Source: Aeromonas diversa CDC 2478-85 (lineage in GTDB: Bacteria > Pseudomonadota > Gammaproteobacteria > Enterobacterales > Aeromonadaceae). Taken from it: a DNA stretch of 64,000 nucleotides. Made by a program: the position numbers and the translations under genes. Under the pieces are notes generated by a model. It was not told the origin of the DNA. It did not search any database and saw only the letters and a list, made by a program, of their open reading frames with translations. Positions 8,235 through 18,286 of this stretch are shown one piece after another. Every line of letters begins with the position of its first letter. Position 1 is the stretch's first letter. Where the stretch lies: positions 522,901 through 586,900 of the forward strand of contig NZ_CDCE01000029.1 of the NCBI RefSeq assembly GCF_000819805.1. The letters are read 5' to 3'.

Positions 8235-9407
8235 ATGAAAATTGTCACCACCCTCCGCCGTCAGGGGGATCCCGTCTCCCTCGCGTTTCTTGCCGTCACC
8301 TTCGTCACCGGCATGGCCGTGGCGCTGCAGGTGCCCACCCTCTCTCTGTTTCTGGGCGAAGAGGTGGGGGTGCGCCCGTTTCTCATCGGACTCTTTTACA
8401 CCATCAATGCGGTGGTGGGGATCCTGGTCAGCCAGTGGCTGGCCCACCGCTCCGACCACAGGGGAGGGCGTAAGGGACTGATCCTGCTCTGCTGCGGCGC
8501 CGGTGTCCTCGTCTCCCTGCTCTTTGCCTTCGACAGGCACTACTGGGTGCTCGCCTCCCTCGGGGTCCTGCTCGCCGGCGTTGCCAGCACCGCCAGCCCT
8601 CAGCTGTTTGCCCTGGCCCGTGAGCATGCGGACCGGGAGGGCAAGCGTGCCGACATGTTCAGTTCTGTGATGCGGGCCCAATTTTCGCTGGCCTGGGTCA
8701 TAGGTCCGCCGCTCGCGTTTGCCATCGTCATGGGTTACGGCTTTACCCCCATGTATCTGGCCTCTTCCCTGGCGTTTGTGGTGTGTGCGGCCATCGTCTG
8801 GCGCTGGATCCCGGTCCTGCCCGTGCAGCAGGGGGAAGTGGTGCGGCCCAGGGAGAGCAGTTGGCGCGACAAGAATGTGCGGGCACTGTTTATCGCCTGC
8901 ACCCTGATGTGGACCTGTAACAGCATGTACCTCATCAACATGCCCCTCTACATCACCCGTGAGCTGGGGCTGGAGGAGCGGCTGGCCGGTCTCCTGATGG
9001 GGACTGCGGCGGCGCTCGAGATCCCCTTCATGCTGCTGGCGGGTCACTATACCCGGCGTGTTGGCAAGCGTCCCATGATGCTGGTGGCGACCCTGGCGGG
9101 CCTGCTCTTCTATCTGGGGCTGATCGGGTTCACGGGCGAGCGCGAGCTGCTGATGCTGCAGCTGTTCAATGCCATCTTCGTCGGTATCGTCGCGGGGATC
9201 GGCATGTCCTACTTTCAGGATCTGATGCCGGGGCGGGCCGGGGTGGCGACCACCCTGTTCACCAACAGCATCCGGACCGGCGCCATCCTGGCCGGTGCCA
9301 TTGCCGGCCTGGTGGCCGAGTGGTGGAGCTTTCACGGCGTCTTTGTGGTCTCTGCCGGGCTTATCGTGCTGGCCCTGGCCGGGTGTCTGCGGGTGCGAAA
9401 CGCCTAG
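8235..9407 (+). CDS. setB: MFS sugar efflux transporter, SetA/SetB type
   Basis: This is a 390-residue, 12-helix inner-membrane protein. The loop after helix 2 reads SQWLAHRSDHRGGRK, the MFS motif A in its SET-family form. QVPTLSLFLGEEVGVRPF in helix 1-2 (split here) and the TRRVGKR loop in the second half also match the sugar efflux transporters that expel lactose, glucosides or related sugars. Substrate specificity cannot be read. The start at 8235 is the first ATG after the divergent spacer. Its stop codon overlaps that of the convergent LysR gene by 4 bases (CTAG). Confidence 0.85.
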   Translation: MKIVTTLRRQGDPVSLAFLAVTFVTGMAVALQVPTLSLFLGEEVGVRPFLIGLFYTINAVVGILVSQWLAHRSDHRGGRKGLILLCCGAGVLVSLLFAFDRHYWVLASLGVLLAGVASTASPQLFALAREHADREGKRADMFSSVMRAQFSLAWVIGPPLAFAIVMGYGFTPMYLASSLAFVVCAAIVWRWIPVLPVQQGEVVRPRESSWRDKNVRALFIACTLMWTCNSMYLINMPLYITRELGLEERLAGLLMGTAAALEIPFMLLAGHYTRRVGKRPMMLVATLAGLLFYLGLIGFTGERELLMLQLFNAIFVGIVAGIGMSYFQDLMPGRAGVATTLFTNSIRTGAILAGAIAGLVAEWWSFHGVFVVSAGLIVLALAGCLRVRNA

Positions 9408-10372
9408 GGGGCCGGCGGCTGGTATTCGGCACGCAGCAGGCGCAGCAGCAGCTCGGTGGCCGGGCCAAGCTGGGTGGGGTCTGTGGTCAGCAGGTAGGTA
9501 AAGAGTCGGCGCTCGCCTCCCGACTCGGGGTTGAGGCGCACCAGCTTGCCCTCATCGATCAGGGCGCGCACCTGATGGGCCGGCATCCAGCCATAGCCGA
9601 GTCCCTGCAGGATGAGCCGCAGCGCCTCGGTGTAGTGGGTGACGGCCCAGCCGGTGTCACTCTCCTGACTCCAGTCCAGAGAGCGGTGGATGGGGGGATG
9701 CAGGCTGATCTGGGTGTGGGTGGCGAGCAGCTCTCCGCTCACCGGCTCGGAGCCGGTGGCGAGGGGATGGTGGGGGGCGCAGACGGGGAGCATCAGCACC
9801 TCATCGAGCGGCACGCCGCCCCGATCGGGGGGCAGGTGCTCGGTCATCATCAGATCACCGGGTTGCAGGGCCCCGACATGGCAGTGAATGCGCTCATGCA
9901 GGTTGATGCGACAACCCCGCGCGCGGGGTTGGAAGCGAGCCAGGACGCGATAGAGGCGCTCTCTCGGTTGCAGCGCCGAGACGTAGAGGTTGATCTGGGA
10001 CTCCCACTGGCGCTCGATGTTGTGGGCCAACCCTTCGAGATCTTCCATCTGGGCCAGCAGTTGGCGCGAGCGCTTGAGGAAGATCTCCCCGGCCACCGTC
10101 AGCTCGGCCTTGCGGCCACGCACCTCCAGCAGTGCAACCCCGAGAGATTGCTGCAACTTGGCCACGGCGTGGTTGAGGGAGGACTGGCTCTTGCAAAGCG
10201 CTTCGGCCGCCTGGGCATAGCCGCCATACTCCACCACCGCCTGGAAGATACGCCACTGCTCCACCGTGCTACGAGGACGAAACAGTGCCCGCTCCTTCTG
10301 GTGGTCCATCTCCTGCATATCAGACTCTCTCGTGGCGGGACGCTGCTCGTCCCCATCACCTAGCCTAGCCAC
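9404..10372 (-). CDS. LysR family transcriptional regulator
   Basis: The HTH region reads TVEQWRIFQAVVEYGGYAQ then AAEALCKSQSSLNHAVAKLQ, followed by the LysR linker helix and an effector domain. The chosen GTG start at 10372 has a GAGGAG ribosome site 7 bases upstream and gives 322 residues with a long charged N-terminal tail. An ATG at 10318 is an alternative. It begins 18 bases after the yciK stop on the same strand, so the two are probably co-transcribed. Its target is not evident; the convergent setB is one possibility. Confidence 0.85.
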   Translation of the reverse strand: MARLGDGDEQRPATRESDMQEMDHQKERALFRPRSTVEQWRIFQAVVEYGGYAQAAEALCKSQSSLNHAVAKLQQSLGVALLEVRGRKAELTVAGEIFLKRSRQLLAQMEDLEGLAHNIERQWESQINLYVSALQPRERLYRVLARFQPRARGCRINLHERIHCHVGALQPGDLMMTEHLPPDRGGVPLDEVLMLPVCAPHHPLATGSEPVSGELLATHTQISLHPPIHRSLDWSQESDTGWAVTHYTEALRLILQGLGYGWMPAHQVRALIDEGKLVRLNPESGGERRLFTYLLTTDPTQLGPATELLLRLLRAEYQPPAP

Positions 10373-10390
10373 CCTTGCCTCCTCTGTCCC

Positions 10391-11146
10391 CTATTTGGGT
10401 TGAGCGACAAAGGTCTTGCCGTTCTCGCCGCGGCTGTCTTTGCCCATCAGATAGAGATAGAGGGGCATCAGATCGGCCGGGGTCTTGAGGTTCATGGGAT
10501 CCTCGGCCGGGAAGGCGCTGGCCCGCATCTTGGTGCGGGTGCCACCCGGGTTGATGGAATTGACTCGCACGCCGGTATTTTCCAGCTCGTCGGCCAGCAC
10601 CTCCATCATGCCCTCGACGGCAAACTTGGAGATGGCGTAGGTGCCCCAGTAGGCACGGCCCTTACGACCCACGCCGGAGGAGGTGTAGAGCAGCACGGCT
10701 TCACCTTGCTCCTTAGCGGTCTTGCGCAGCAGGGGGAGCAGGGCCTGGGTCATCAAAAACTCGGACTTGACGTTCACCTGCATCACCTCGTCCCACTCCT
10801 TCTCCTTGATCTGGTCGAAGGGGCAGAGCACGCCGAGCAGACCGGCGTTGAACAGCACGCCATCGAGACGACCAAACTGACGGGCAAAGGTCTCGGCCAG
10901 GCCGCGATAGTCGGCCGCGGTCGCCTGCTTGAGGTCCATGGGCACGATGGCGGGGAGCGGGTAGCCCGCGGCCTCGATGGCATCGAAGGTGGCCTCCAGC
11001 TTGGCGGCGGTGCGGCCGAGCAGGATCACGGTGGCGCCGTGGGCGGCATAGTTGATGGCCGCCTCCTTGCCAATGCCGTCACCCGCACCGGTCACCACGA
11101 TGACCTTGCCGGCCAGCAGTTGGGCATCAGCCTGATAATCCATCAT
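10391..11146 (-). CDS. yciK: YciK family short-chain dehydrogenase/reductase
   Basis: The 251-residue SDR starts at ATG 11146, preceded by AGGAG. The frame stays open far upstream but only as the antisense of sohB. The NADP-binding motif is TGAGDGIG, the NAG motif is FNAGLLG, and the catalytic set is Ser in LLYTSSGVG with YAISK (YxxxK). The C-terminal INPGGTRTKMRASAFP is diagnostic of YciK. The natural substrate is unknown. It is divergent from sohB, as in enterobacteria, where sohB-yciK-topA are neighbours. Confidence 0.93.
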   Translation of the reverse strand: MMDYQADAQLLAGKVIVVTGAGDGIGKEAAINYAAHGATVILLGRTAAKLEATFDAIEAAGYPLPAIVPMDLKQATAADYRGLAETFARQFGRLDGVLFNAGLLGVLCPFDQIKEKEWDEVMQVNVKSEFLMTQALLPLLRKTAKEQGEAVLLYTSSGVGRKGRAYWGTYAISKFAVEGMMEVLADELENTGVRVNSINPGGTRTKMRASAFPAEDPMNLKTPADLMPLYLYLMGKDSRGENGKTFVAQPK

Positions 11147-11308
11147 GAATGCGCTCTCCTGTATAGTGCAGCTAAACGGCGCAAGTGTACTGACACCGGG
11201 GGGAGCTTGACCAGTCTCAGGTGTCAAAAAGTGAATAAAATTCAGGAGTTGTGTCATTATTGCCGGCATGACCATCGATCGTAGCGTGCAAGTCACGTGG
11301 AGGAATAC

Positions 11309-12319
11309 GTGGAGTTTTTGACTCAGTACGGCCTGTTTCTGGCCAAGACCCTGACCCTGCTGCTCGCCCTGGGGGCCGCCGTGGTGATCCTGACCCTGGC
11401 CGGTCGTGGCAACAAGGGGGGCAAGGGGCAACTGGATGTGACCGATCTCGGTGCCGACCTCGAAGAGACCCGCTTTCGTCTGGCGACCCTGCTGGCCGAC
11501 AAGGAGGGGCGCAAGGCCCTCGAGAAGCAGCACAAACAGGAGGAGAAGGCGCGCAGCAAGGGGGATCACCGCTCCCGCCTGTTCGTCATCGACTTCAAGG
11601 GCAGCATGGATGCTCGTGAGGTCAGCGCCCTGCGCGAAGAGGTGAGCGCCGTGCTGACGGTGGCGACGCCGCAGGACGAGGTGCTGGTGCGCCTCGAATC
11701 CGGCGGCGGCGTGGTGCACGGCTATGGCCTGTGCGCCTCCCAGCTGCAGCGCATCAAGGATAAAGAGATCCCCCTCACGGTGGCGGTGGACAAGGTGGCG
11801 GCGAGCGGTGGCTACATGATGGCCTGTGTGGCGGATCGCATCCTGGCGGCGCCGTTTGCCATCGTGGGATCCATCGGCGTGGTGGCGCAGCTGCCGAACT
11901 TCAACAAGCTGTTGAAAAAACACGACATCGATTTTGAGATGCACACCGCCGGCCAGTACAAGCGCACCCTGACGGTCTTTGGCCAGAACGACGACGAGGG
12001 ACGGGCCAAGTTCCGCGAGGAGCTCGAGGAGATCCATCAGCGCTTCAAGCAGTTTGTGCAGGCGCATCGTCCGACCCTCGACATCGAGCAGGTCACCACC
12101 GGCGAACACTGGCTGGCGAGTCAGGCCCGAGAGCTCGGGCTGGTGGATGAGCTCAAGACCAGCGACGACTACCTCATCGAGCAGGCGCACACCCGGCGCG
12201 TGCTGGCGGTCCACTATCGCACCCGCAAGGGGCTGATGGCGCGCCTGGGCAAGCAGGGGGCCGAGGGGGCGATCGAGGGGGCGCGCAGCCTGTTCGGGCG
12301 TTACTCTCCTTGGCAATAA
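11309..12319 (+). CDS. sohB: SohB inner-membrane S49 family peptidase
   Basis: The GTG at 11309 was preferred to GTG 11297: GGAGG sits 5 bases upstream, and the resulting N-terminus (MEFLTQYGLFLAK) aligns with E. coli SohB. The 336-residue protein has one N-terminal membrane anchor (about 8-30), a charged coiled linker and an S49 signal-peptide-peptidase domain facing the periplasm. Residues fitting the Ser-Lys dyad are in VAASGGYMMA (Ser) and AGQYKRTLT (Lys). S49 proteases degrade membrane-bound peptides, and sohB was found as a suppressor of htrA in E. coli. The gene ends in a strong terminator. Confidence 0.94.
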   Translation: MEFLTQYGLFLAKTLTLLLALGAAVVILTLAGRGNKGGKGQLDVTDLGADLEETRFRLATLLADKEGRKALEKQHKQEEKARSKGDHRSRLFVIDFKGSMDAREVSALREEVSAVLTVATPQDEVLVRLESGGGVVHGYGLCASQLQRIKDKEIPLTVAVDKVAASGGYMMACVADRILAAPFAIVGSIGVVAQLPNFNKLLKKHDIDFEMHTAGQYKRTLTVFGQNDDEGRAKFREELEEIHQRFKQFVQAHRPTLDIEQVTTGEHWLASQARELGLVDELKTSDDYLIEQAHTRRVLAVHYRTRKGLMARLGKQGAEGAIEGARSLFGRYSPWQ

Positions 12320-12381
12320 AGCCGTGGCCATCATCCCGCGGCACTAACGGCCTGTGGCTCTGGCTGCGAGGACACATAAAA

Positions 12382-12409
12382 AACGAACCCGCCGAATGGC
12401 GGGTTCGTT
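12382..12409. terminator. Bidirectional terminator between sohB and astB
   Basis: A perfect 12-bp stem AACGAACCCGCC/GGCGGGTTCGTT has a GAAT loop. A-rich and T-rich flanks on both sides allow termination of both convergent genes. Confidence 0.9.
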
Positions 12410-12423
12410 GTTTCCGGTAGCCG

Positions 12424-13761
12424 TTAGCGCTGGAAGGGGTAGACGGCACCGAGCTTGAGGATCTGGGTCAGCTCGTCGAGGGCGGCGCGCGACTCGGTCA
12501 CCAGCGCCGGATCGCGCAGATCGTCGAACGAGAGGCGGTCCCGATAGTGCTTGTCGACCCACTGGTTGAGGCGGGTGAACAGGGAGTCGTTCATCAGGCA
12601 GGCCTGGTTGACGGCGGCCAGCTCGTTATCGTTCAGGGCGACCCGCAGACGCAGGCAGGCGGGGCCACCGCCGTTGCGCATGCTCTGTTTGACGTCCATG
12701 AAGTGCACCTGCTTGATCGGGCTGCCGAGGGTAACCAGCTTGTCCAGATAGCGGGAGACCGCTGGGGTGTCGCGGCACTCGGTGGGGGCTATGATGGCCA
12801 TCTCGCCGGACGGCAGGGTGAGGATCTGGGTGTTGAACAGGTACGAGCGCACCGCATCCTGCACCGCGACCTCGGCGGTCGGTACCTCGATAAAATGCAG
12901 CTCCCCGTCGCCGAACTTGCGGCGCACCTCGGCCAGTGCCCCCTGGGTGTCGAGGAAGGCCTCCTGGTGGAAGAACAGCACGTTCTGGTTGCCCACGGCG
13001 ATCACGTCGTTGTGGAACACCCCCTGATCGATCACCGCCGGATTCTGCTGGATGAAGACGCAGTTCTCCTCGTCCAGCCCGTGCAGGCGGGCGATGGCTT
13101 GGCTCGCCTCCAGGGTCTGACGCGCCGGGTAGCGGGTCGGTGCCGGACGGGAGAGGTCAAAGGCGCTGCGCCCGTAGACGAACAGCTCCACCCCGGCGTG
13201 GCCGTAATGGCTGCACAGGCGGGTGTGGTTGGCCGCCCCTTCGTCGCCGAAGTGATCGTTCTCCGGCAGGTGGGTGTGATGGCTGAAGTGCCGCTCGTCC
13301 GGGAACACGGCGCGCAGGATGCGGCCGGTCACTTCGGGTTCGAGCGAGCGGTGGAACTTGTTGGTCAGGTTGGCCGGGGTGAAGTGCACGCGACCATCCA
13401 TGGTATCGGCACTGGGCGAGACGGTGGCGGCGTTGGCGGTCCACATGCTCGAGGCGGAGTAGCAGGCGGCCAGCACGGCCGGGGCCTGGGCGGCGGCTTG
13501 CTCCAGCACGCGGGCATCGCTGCCGGAGAAGCCGAGGCGGCGCAGGGTGGCGAGATCCGGGCGCTCCTGGGGCGCCAGTACCCCTTGTACCATACCAAGG
13601 TCGGTGAGCGCCTTCATCTTGACCAGCCCCTGTTTGGCCGCCTCACGGGGGTTGGAGGCCTCCTTGGCATTGTTCTGGGAGGCGACATTACCGTAAGAGA
13701 GACCGGCGTAGTTATGGGTGGGACCGACCAGACCGTCGAAGTTGACCTCGAAATGCTTCAT
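12424..13761 (-). CDS. astB: N-succinylarginine dihydrolase
   Basis: AstB hydrolyses N2-succinylarginine to N2-succinylornithine, ammonia and CO2, step two of the arginine succinyltransferase (AST) catabolic pathway. The ATG at 13761 was chosen because AAAGGA lies 8 bases upstream and the product starts [20 protein letters not shown] (split family start); the earlier ATG at 13770 abuts that site. The 445-residue length fits. Catalytic-triad segments are visible: GDEGAANH (Glu), VFHNDVIAV (His) and [10 protein letters not shown] (Cys369). No other ast gene is in the window, so the pathway genes are dispersed. Confidence 0.95.
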   Translation of the reverse strand: MKHFEVNFDGLVGPTHNYAGLSYGNVASQNNAKEASNPREAAKQGLVKMKALTDLGMVQGVLAPQERPDLATLRRLGFSGSDARVLEQAAAQAPAVLAACYSASSMWTANAATVSPSADTMDGRVHFTPANLTNKFHRSLEPEVTGRILRAVFPDERHFSHHTHLPENDHFGDEGAANHTRLCSHYGHAGVELFVYGRSAFDLSRPAPTRYPARQTLEASQAIARLHGLDEENCVFIQQNPAVIDQGVFHNDVIAVGNQNVLFFHQEAFLDTQGALAEVRRKFGDGELHFIEVPTAEVAVQDAVRSYLFNTQILTLPSGEMAIIAPTECRDTPAVSRYLDKLVTLGSPIKQVHFMDVKQSMRNGGGPACLRLRVALNDNELAAVNQACLMNDSLFTRLNQWVDKHYRDRLSFDDLRDPALVTESRAALDELTQILKLGAVYPFQR

Positions 13762-13936
13762 CAGATACATCCTTTCATTTTATCGGGGTAGCGGAGTCCA
13801 TTCCCCCAGTGTGATGGGGAGGTTGCGCCATCATATCCTGTTTTTCTTTATTTGTAACAATCTGGTAACTGAGGTGTGCCGCTGTGCCCAAGGCCGTAGA
13901 AAAAAAAGCAGATGGGGTAGAAATACCAAAAATGGG

Positions 13937-13966
13937 TTGATTACAAAGGGTTGGGCTCGCATTAAT
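13937..13966 (+). promoter_or_regulatory. topA: Weak candidate promoter in the astB-topA spacer
   Basis: The 323-base spacer between astB and topA is AT-rich and has no credible gene. TTGATT at 13937-13942 with a 17-18 base gap to CATTAA/ATTAAT is a possible sigma-70 promoter for topA. A second short AT-rich part near 13836-13870 may hold the astB promoter. Neither match is strong. Confidence 0.3.
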
Positions 13967-14084
13967 AAATAAGGATTGGGGAGGTCTCGACTGCGGCAGG
14001 GTTTGCTTTTTGCCGCCAAATCTCTTATACAGCCCCACAAAACTTCAGACCCCGTCCCCGGGGTGACAGGAAACGAGTCATAGC

Positions 14085-16700
14085 ATGGGCAAATCTCTGG
14101 TCATCGTGGAGTCTCCGGCCAAGGCCAAGACCATCAACAAATATCTGGGTAAGGACTACGTGGTGAAATCCAGCGTGGGCCATATCCGCGACTTGCCGAC
14201 GGCCGGCAGTGGCTCGACCGAGCCGAAGAAGCCTGCCGTGCGTGGCGTCAAGCTCAGCGATGCCGAGAAGGCCGTCAAGGAGCGCCGTGCGCTCTTCAAC
14301 CGCATGGGGATCAACCCCGAGCACGGTTGGGAGGCCAACTACCAGGTGCTGCCCGGCAAGGAGAAGGTCGTCTCCGAGCTGCAATCCCTGGCCGCCAAGG
14401 CCGATACCATCTATCTCGCAACCGACTTGGACAGAGAGGGAGAGGCCATCGCCTGGCACCTGCGCGAGGTGATTGGGGGCGAAGAGGGGCGCTACAAGCG
14501 AGTCGTATTTAACGAGATCACCCAGAGCGCCATCCAGGAGGCCTTTTCCCAGCCCTCCGATCTCAATATCGATCGGGTCAACGCCCAGCAGGCGCGCCGT
14601 TTCCTCGATCGGGTGGTGGGCTACATGGTCTCCCCGTTGCTCTGGAAGAAGCTGGCTCGTGGCCTCTCCGCCGGCCGTGTCCAGTCGGTGGCGGTGCGCC
14701 TCATCGTCGACAAGGAGCGCGACATCAAGGCCTTCGTGCCGGTCGAGTTCTGGGATCTGCACGCCGATCTGCTGACCGGCAGCAAGGAGTCCCTGCGCAT
14801 GGAGGTGCTCACCCACCTCGGCAAGGAGTTCAAGCCGGTGACCGAGGCCCAGACCCTGGCCGCCGTCGCCGCCATCCAGGGTGTGCCTTACGTGGTGCAG
14901 AGCCGCGAGGACAAGCCGACCGGTTCCAAGCCCTCGGCTCCCTTCATCACCTCGACCCTGCAGCAGGCCGCCTCTACCCGTCTCGGCTTTGGGGTCAAGA
15001 AGACCATGATGATGGCCCAGCGTCTCTATGAGGCCGGTTACATCACCTACATGCGTACCGACTCGACCAACCTGAGCCAGGAGGCGGTGAGCGCGGTGCG
15101 CGACTTCATCGTCACTCAGTACGGTCAGCCCTATCTGCCGGCCGAGCCGAACCTGTACGGCTCCAAGGCAGGTGCCCAGGAGGCGCACGAGGCGATCCGT
15201 CCATCTGACGTGACCGTCGGTGCCAGCGATCTGGAGGGGATGGAGGCCGACGCCCACAAGCTGTATGACCTCATCTGGCGCCAGTTTGTCGCCTGCCAGA
15301 TGACCCCGGCCCAGTACGACGCCACCACCCTGACCGTGCGCGCCGGCGATTACGAACTCAAGGCCCGTGGCCGTACCCTGCGCTTCGCCGGTTGGACCAA
15401 GGCCCTGCCCCCCATGGGACGCAAGGGCGAAGACATCCAGCTGCCGGCGGTGGAGCCGGGCGAGGTGCTCGAGCTGGTCAAGCTCGATCCGCGTCAGCAC
15501 TTCACCAAGCCGCCTGCGCGCTTCACCGAAGCGGCCCTGGTGCGCGAGCTGGAGAAGCGCGGCATCGGCCGGCCGTCCACCTACGCTTCCATCATCTCCA
15601 CCATTCAGGATCGCGGCTATGTGCGGGTCGAGAATCGCCGCTTCTTCGCCGAGAAGATGGGGGAAATCGTCACCGATCGCCTGGTCGAGAACTTCGCCGA
15701 GCTGATGAACTATGAGTTCACCGCCCGCATGGAAGGGCAGCTCGACGAGATAGCCCAGGGTGACAGCGAGTGGAAGGCGGTGCTCGACAACTTCTATCGC
15801 GAGTTTACCGAGGAGCTGGGCCGCGCCGAGCAGCCGAGCGACGAGGGGGGGATGCGAGCCAACCAGATGGTGGTGACCGACATCAGCTGCCCCGACTGCA
15901 GCCGCCCCATGGGCATTCGCACCGCCACCACCGGGGTCTTCCTCGGCTGCTCCGGCTATGCCCTGCCGCCCAAGGAACGCTGCAAGAAGACCATCAACCT
16001 GGTGAGCGCCGACGAGTTCGTCTCCACCGGTGAAGAGGAAGAGGCCGAGACCAACGCCCTGCGTGCTATGCACCGCTGCAAGATCTGCGGCACGGCCATG
16101 GACTCCTACATCATCGACGAGACCCGCAAGCTGCACGTGTGCGGTAACAACCCCGACTGCGAAGGCTACGAGGTGGAGAAGGGGCAGTTCAAGCTCAAGG
16201 GTTACGAAGGCCCCTCCATCGAGTGCGATCGCTGCGGATCCGAGATGCAGCTGAAAAACGGCCGCTTCGGCAAGTACATGGGGTGCACCAACGAGAGCTG
16301 CAAGAACACTCGCAAGATCCTGAAAAACGGTGAAATCGCGCCGCCCAAGGAAGATCCTGTGCCGCTGCCCGAACTCAAGTGCAGCCAGTCCGACGCGCAC
16401 TTCGTGCTCCGTGACGGCGCCGCCGGCCTGTTCCTGGCCGCCAGCAGTTTCCCGAAGTCGCGCGAGACCCGCGCGCCGCTGGTGGAGGAGCTCAAGCGCT
16501 TCCGCGATCGCATCTCGCCAAAACACTACTACCTGGCCGATGCACCGGCCTATGACGCCGACGGCAACCCGGCTGTGGTGCGCTTCAGTCGCAAGACCAA
16601 GGAGCAGTACGTGATGACCGAGGTCAACGGCAAGGCGACCGGCTGGACCGCTCACTACGACGGTGGGCGCTGGGTCGAGAGCCAGCCCAAGGGTAAATAA
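14085..16700 (+). CDS. topA: DNA topoisomerase I
   Basis: This type IA topoisomerase relaxes negative supercoils by a transient 5'-phosphotyrosine bond. The 871-residue protein begins with the Toprim domain ([27 protein letters not shown] acidic motif). It has the active-site tyrosine at about 322 in [10 protein letters not shown]. It ends with Cys-rich zinc-binding modules (for example CPDC..C, CKIC..C, CDRC..C) that bind single-stranded DNA, and a basic C-terminal domain. Length and order match E. coli TopA. A terminator follows 23 bases after the stop. Confidence 0.97.
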   Translation: MGKSLVIVESPAKAKTINKYLGKDYVVKSSVGHIRDLPTAGSGSTEPKKPAVRGVKLSDAEKAVKERRALFNRMGINPEHGWEANYQVLPGKEKVVSELQSLAAKADTIYLATDLDREGEAIAWHLREVIGGEEGRYKRVVFNEITQSAIQEAFSQPSDLNIDRVNAQQARRFLDRVVGYMVSPLLWKKLARGLSAGRVQSVAVRLIVDKERDIKAFVPVEFWDLHADLLTGSKESLRMEVLTHLGKEFKPVTEAQTLAAVAAIQGVPYVVQSREDKPTGSKPSAPFITSTLQQAASTRLGFGVKKTMMMAQRLYEAGYITYMRTDSTNLSQEAVSAVRDFIVTQYGQPYLPAEPNLYGSKAGAQEAHEAIRPSDVTVGASDLEGMEADAHKLYDLIWRQFVACQMTPAQYDATTLTVRAGDYELKARGRTLRFAGWTKALPPMGRKGEDIQLPAVEPGEVLELVKLDPRQHFTKPPARFTEAALVRELEKRGIGRPSTYASIISTIQDRGYVRVENRRFFAEKMGEIVTDRLVENFAELMNYEFTARMEGQLDEIAQGDSEWKAVLDNFYREFTEELGRAEQPSDEGGMRANQMVVTDISCPDCSRPMGIRTATTGVFLGCSGYALPPKERCKKTINLVSADEFVSTGEEEEAETNALRAMHRCKICGTAMDSYIIDETRKLHVCGNNPDCEGYEVEKGQFKLKGYEGPSIECDRCGSEMQLKNGRFGKYMGCTNESCKNTRKILKNGEIAPPKEDPVPLPELKCSQSDAHFVLRDGAAGLFLAASSFPKSRETRAPLVEELKRFRDRISPKHYYLADAPAYDADGNPAVVRFSRKTKEQYVMTEVNGKATGWTAHYDGGRWVESQPKGK

Positions 16701-16723
16701 CCCAGGCAGATGTTGAACTGTGC

Positions 16724-16752
16724 AGAGGCTCCCAGAAGGAGCCTCTTTTTTT
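16724..16752 (+). terminator. topA terminator
   Basis: A 9-bp perfect stem AGAGGCTCC/GGAGCCTCT with a CAGAA loop is followed by a run of T. Confidence 0.92.
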
Positions 16753-16807
16753 CCCTATACTGATTCGGCGAGCCAGGAGGGTTCGGGTAGTAGAAGGAGT
16801 AGAGGAT

Positions 16808-16972
16808 ATGGATATTCGTGAGGTGCGTCCTGGCATGTATTGCCAGACCCGGGAAGGGGCTGCCTGGGTACTGGAGGTCGACAGACAAAACCGGCTGGTG
16901 CTGCTGCAGCGTGAGGATGAGACCACGCCGGTACAGGTCTGCGTCGACGATATTCTCGATTCGGGGGAGTAG
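16808..16972 (+). CDS. Small 54-residue protein, unknown function
   Basis: A short frame from ATG 16808 to TAG 16972 has an excellent ribosome site (AAGGAG, 8 bases upstream). It lies between the topA terminator and another strong terminator, so it looks like an independent monocistronic gene. The product is acidic and probably cytoplasmic, with no signal peptide or membrane helix. It starts MDIREVRPGMYC and has alternating hydrophobic segments (AAWVLEVD, RLVLLQRED, VQVCVDDIL) that suggest a small all-beta barrel. The PGMYC...GAAWVLEVD pattern recalls small SH3/KOW-like folds, but this is only an impression. No family was recognised. Confidence 0.6.
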   Translation: MDIREVRPGMYCQTREGAAWVLEVDRQNRLVLLQREDETTPVQVCVDDILDSGE

Positions 16973-16993
16973 CTCCGCGCTCTTTGATTCATA

Positions 16994-17021
16994 AAAAAAG
17001 CCGCCCAAGGGCGGCTTTTTT
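16994..17021. terminator. Bidirectional terminator between the small gene and the DAACS symporter
   Basis: A 13-bp perfect inverted repeat AAAAAAGCCGCCC/GGGCGGCTTTTTT separated by AA provides a U-tract on both strands. Confidence 0.93.
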
Positions 17022-17032
17022 GTCGGTTGGGA

Positions 17033-18286
17033 TCAGGCGGCGTCTTGCAGCGGTGCCTCTCCCTCCTCCTGCAATACCCCTTCGCTCTTGGAGACCACGC
17101 TGGCGGCGATGGCATTGCCCAGCACGTTGGTGGCCGAGCGCCCCATGTCGAGGAAGTGGTCGATGCCGAGCAGCAGCAGGATCCCGGCTTCGGGGATCTG
17201 GAACTGGTTGAGGGTAGCAGCGATCACCACCAGAGAGGCGCGCGGTACCCCGGCCATCCCTTTCGAGGTGACCATCAGCAGCAGCAGCATGGTGATCTGC
17301 TGGCCCCAGGAGAGCTCGATGCCGTAGGCCTGGGCGATGAACATGACGGCGAAGGTGCAGTACATCATGGAGCCGTCCAGGTTGAAGGAGTAACCCATCG
17401 GCAGCACGAAGCTGGCAATCCGCTTGGAGCAGCCAAACTCTTCGAGTCGTTGCAGGGTCTTGGGATAGGCGGACTCGGAGCTGGCGGTGGAGAAGGCCAG
17501 CAGTACCGGCTCGCGGATGAGGCCGAGCAGGGTCAGCACGCGGCGGCCGAGGAACAGGCTGCCCAGTCCCAGCAGTACCAGCCAGAGGGTGCCCAGTGAG
17601 AGATAGAACTGGCTCATGAAGGTGCCGTAGGTGGCGAGGATACCCAGCCCCTCCTTGGCCACCATGGCCGCGATAGCGGCGAAGACGGCGAAGGGGGCGA
17701 AGTACATCACATAGCCGGTCACCTTGAGCATGATGTCGGCGGCACTGGCCATGACGGTGACCACGGGTTTGGCGTGATCGCCGATGGAGGCAGCAGCCAG
17801 ACCGAAGAAGAGGGAGAAGACCACGATCTGCAGGATCTCATTGGTCGCCATCGCCTCGACCACGCTTTTCGGGATGGCGTGGGTGATGAAGTCTTTGAGG
17901 GTGATGGCGCCGGCACTGATGCCGCTGGTGGCCGAGCCGTCGGGCAGGGTCAGGTAGAGGCCCACTCCCGGGGTGAGCAGGTGAACCATCACCAGCCCCA
18001 GCGTCAGGGAGAGCAGGGAGGCCATCATAAACCAGGCCAGGGTCTTGATGCCCACGCGTCCCACGGTGCGGGAGTCGCCCATCTTGGCGATGCCGACGGT
18101 GAGGGTGGTGAAGACCAGGGGGGCGATGATCATCTTGATGAGGCGCAGGAAGATATCGGTCAGCAGTGTGATGTTGCTGGCAAAGGTGGCCGCCTGAACC
18201 GGATCGAGCCAGCGCACTCCTTGGCCGGTAACGATGCCGAGCAACATAGAGATGATGATGGCGATCGTCAGCTTGTTCATTTTCAT
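17033..18286 (-). CDS. Dicarboxylate/amino acid:cation symporter (DAACS family)
   Basis: This 417-residue multi-spanning inner-membrane protein is of the GltP/GltT/DctA type. Reentrant loop HP1 is represented by AFSTASSESAYPKTL, TM7 by GYSFNLDGSMMY (the NMDGT-equivalent cation site), HP2 by SKGMAGVPRASLVV, and TM8 by DHFLDMGRSATNVLGN with the Asp, Arg and Asn residues used for amino-acid or dicarboxylate binding. These carriers import glutamate, aspartate or C4-dicarboxylates with Na+ or H+. Arg in MGRSATN fits an acidic amino-acid or dicarboxylate substrate, but specificity is not settled. The ATG at 18286 has GGAG 8 bases upstream. Confidence 0.9.
   Translation of the reverse strand: MKMNKLTIAIIISMLLGIVTGQGVRWLDPVQAATFASNITLLTDIFLRLIKMIIAPLVFTTLTVGIAKMGDSRTVGRVGIKTLAWFMMASLLSLTLGLVMVHLLTPGVGLYLTLPDGSATSGISAGAITLKDFITHAIPKSVVEAMATNEILQIVVFSLFFGLAAASIGDHAKPVVTVMASAADIMLKVTGYVMYFAPFAVFAAIAAMVAKEGLGILATYGTFMSQFYLSLGTLWLVLLGLGSLFLGRRVLTLLGLIREPVLLAFSTASSESAYPKTLQRLEEFGCSKRIASFVLPMGYSFNLDGSMMYCTFAVMFIAQAYGIELSWGQQITMLLLLMVTSKGMAGVPRASLVVIAATLNQFQIPEAGILLLLGIDHFLDMGRSATNVLGNAIAASVVSKSEGVLQEEGEAPLQDAA

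Noticed and set aside
11147..12334. Minus-strand frame extending yciK upstream to a 647-codon fusion
   Set aside because: The extension is the antisense of sohB. yciK has a proper ribosome site and the family N-terminus at 11146.
13775..14038. Short frames in the astB-topA spacer
   Set aside because: No ribosome sites, AT-rich non-coding composition, no family match.
14025..16655. Long open frame (876 codons) antisense to topA
   Set aside because: GC-rich coding DNA often leaves the opposite strand open. The topA protein is conserved and complete; the antisense product has no recognisable motif.
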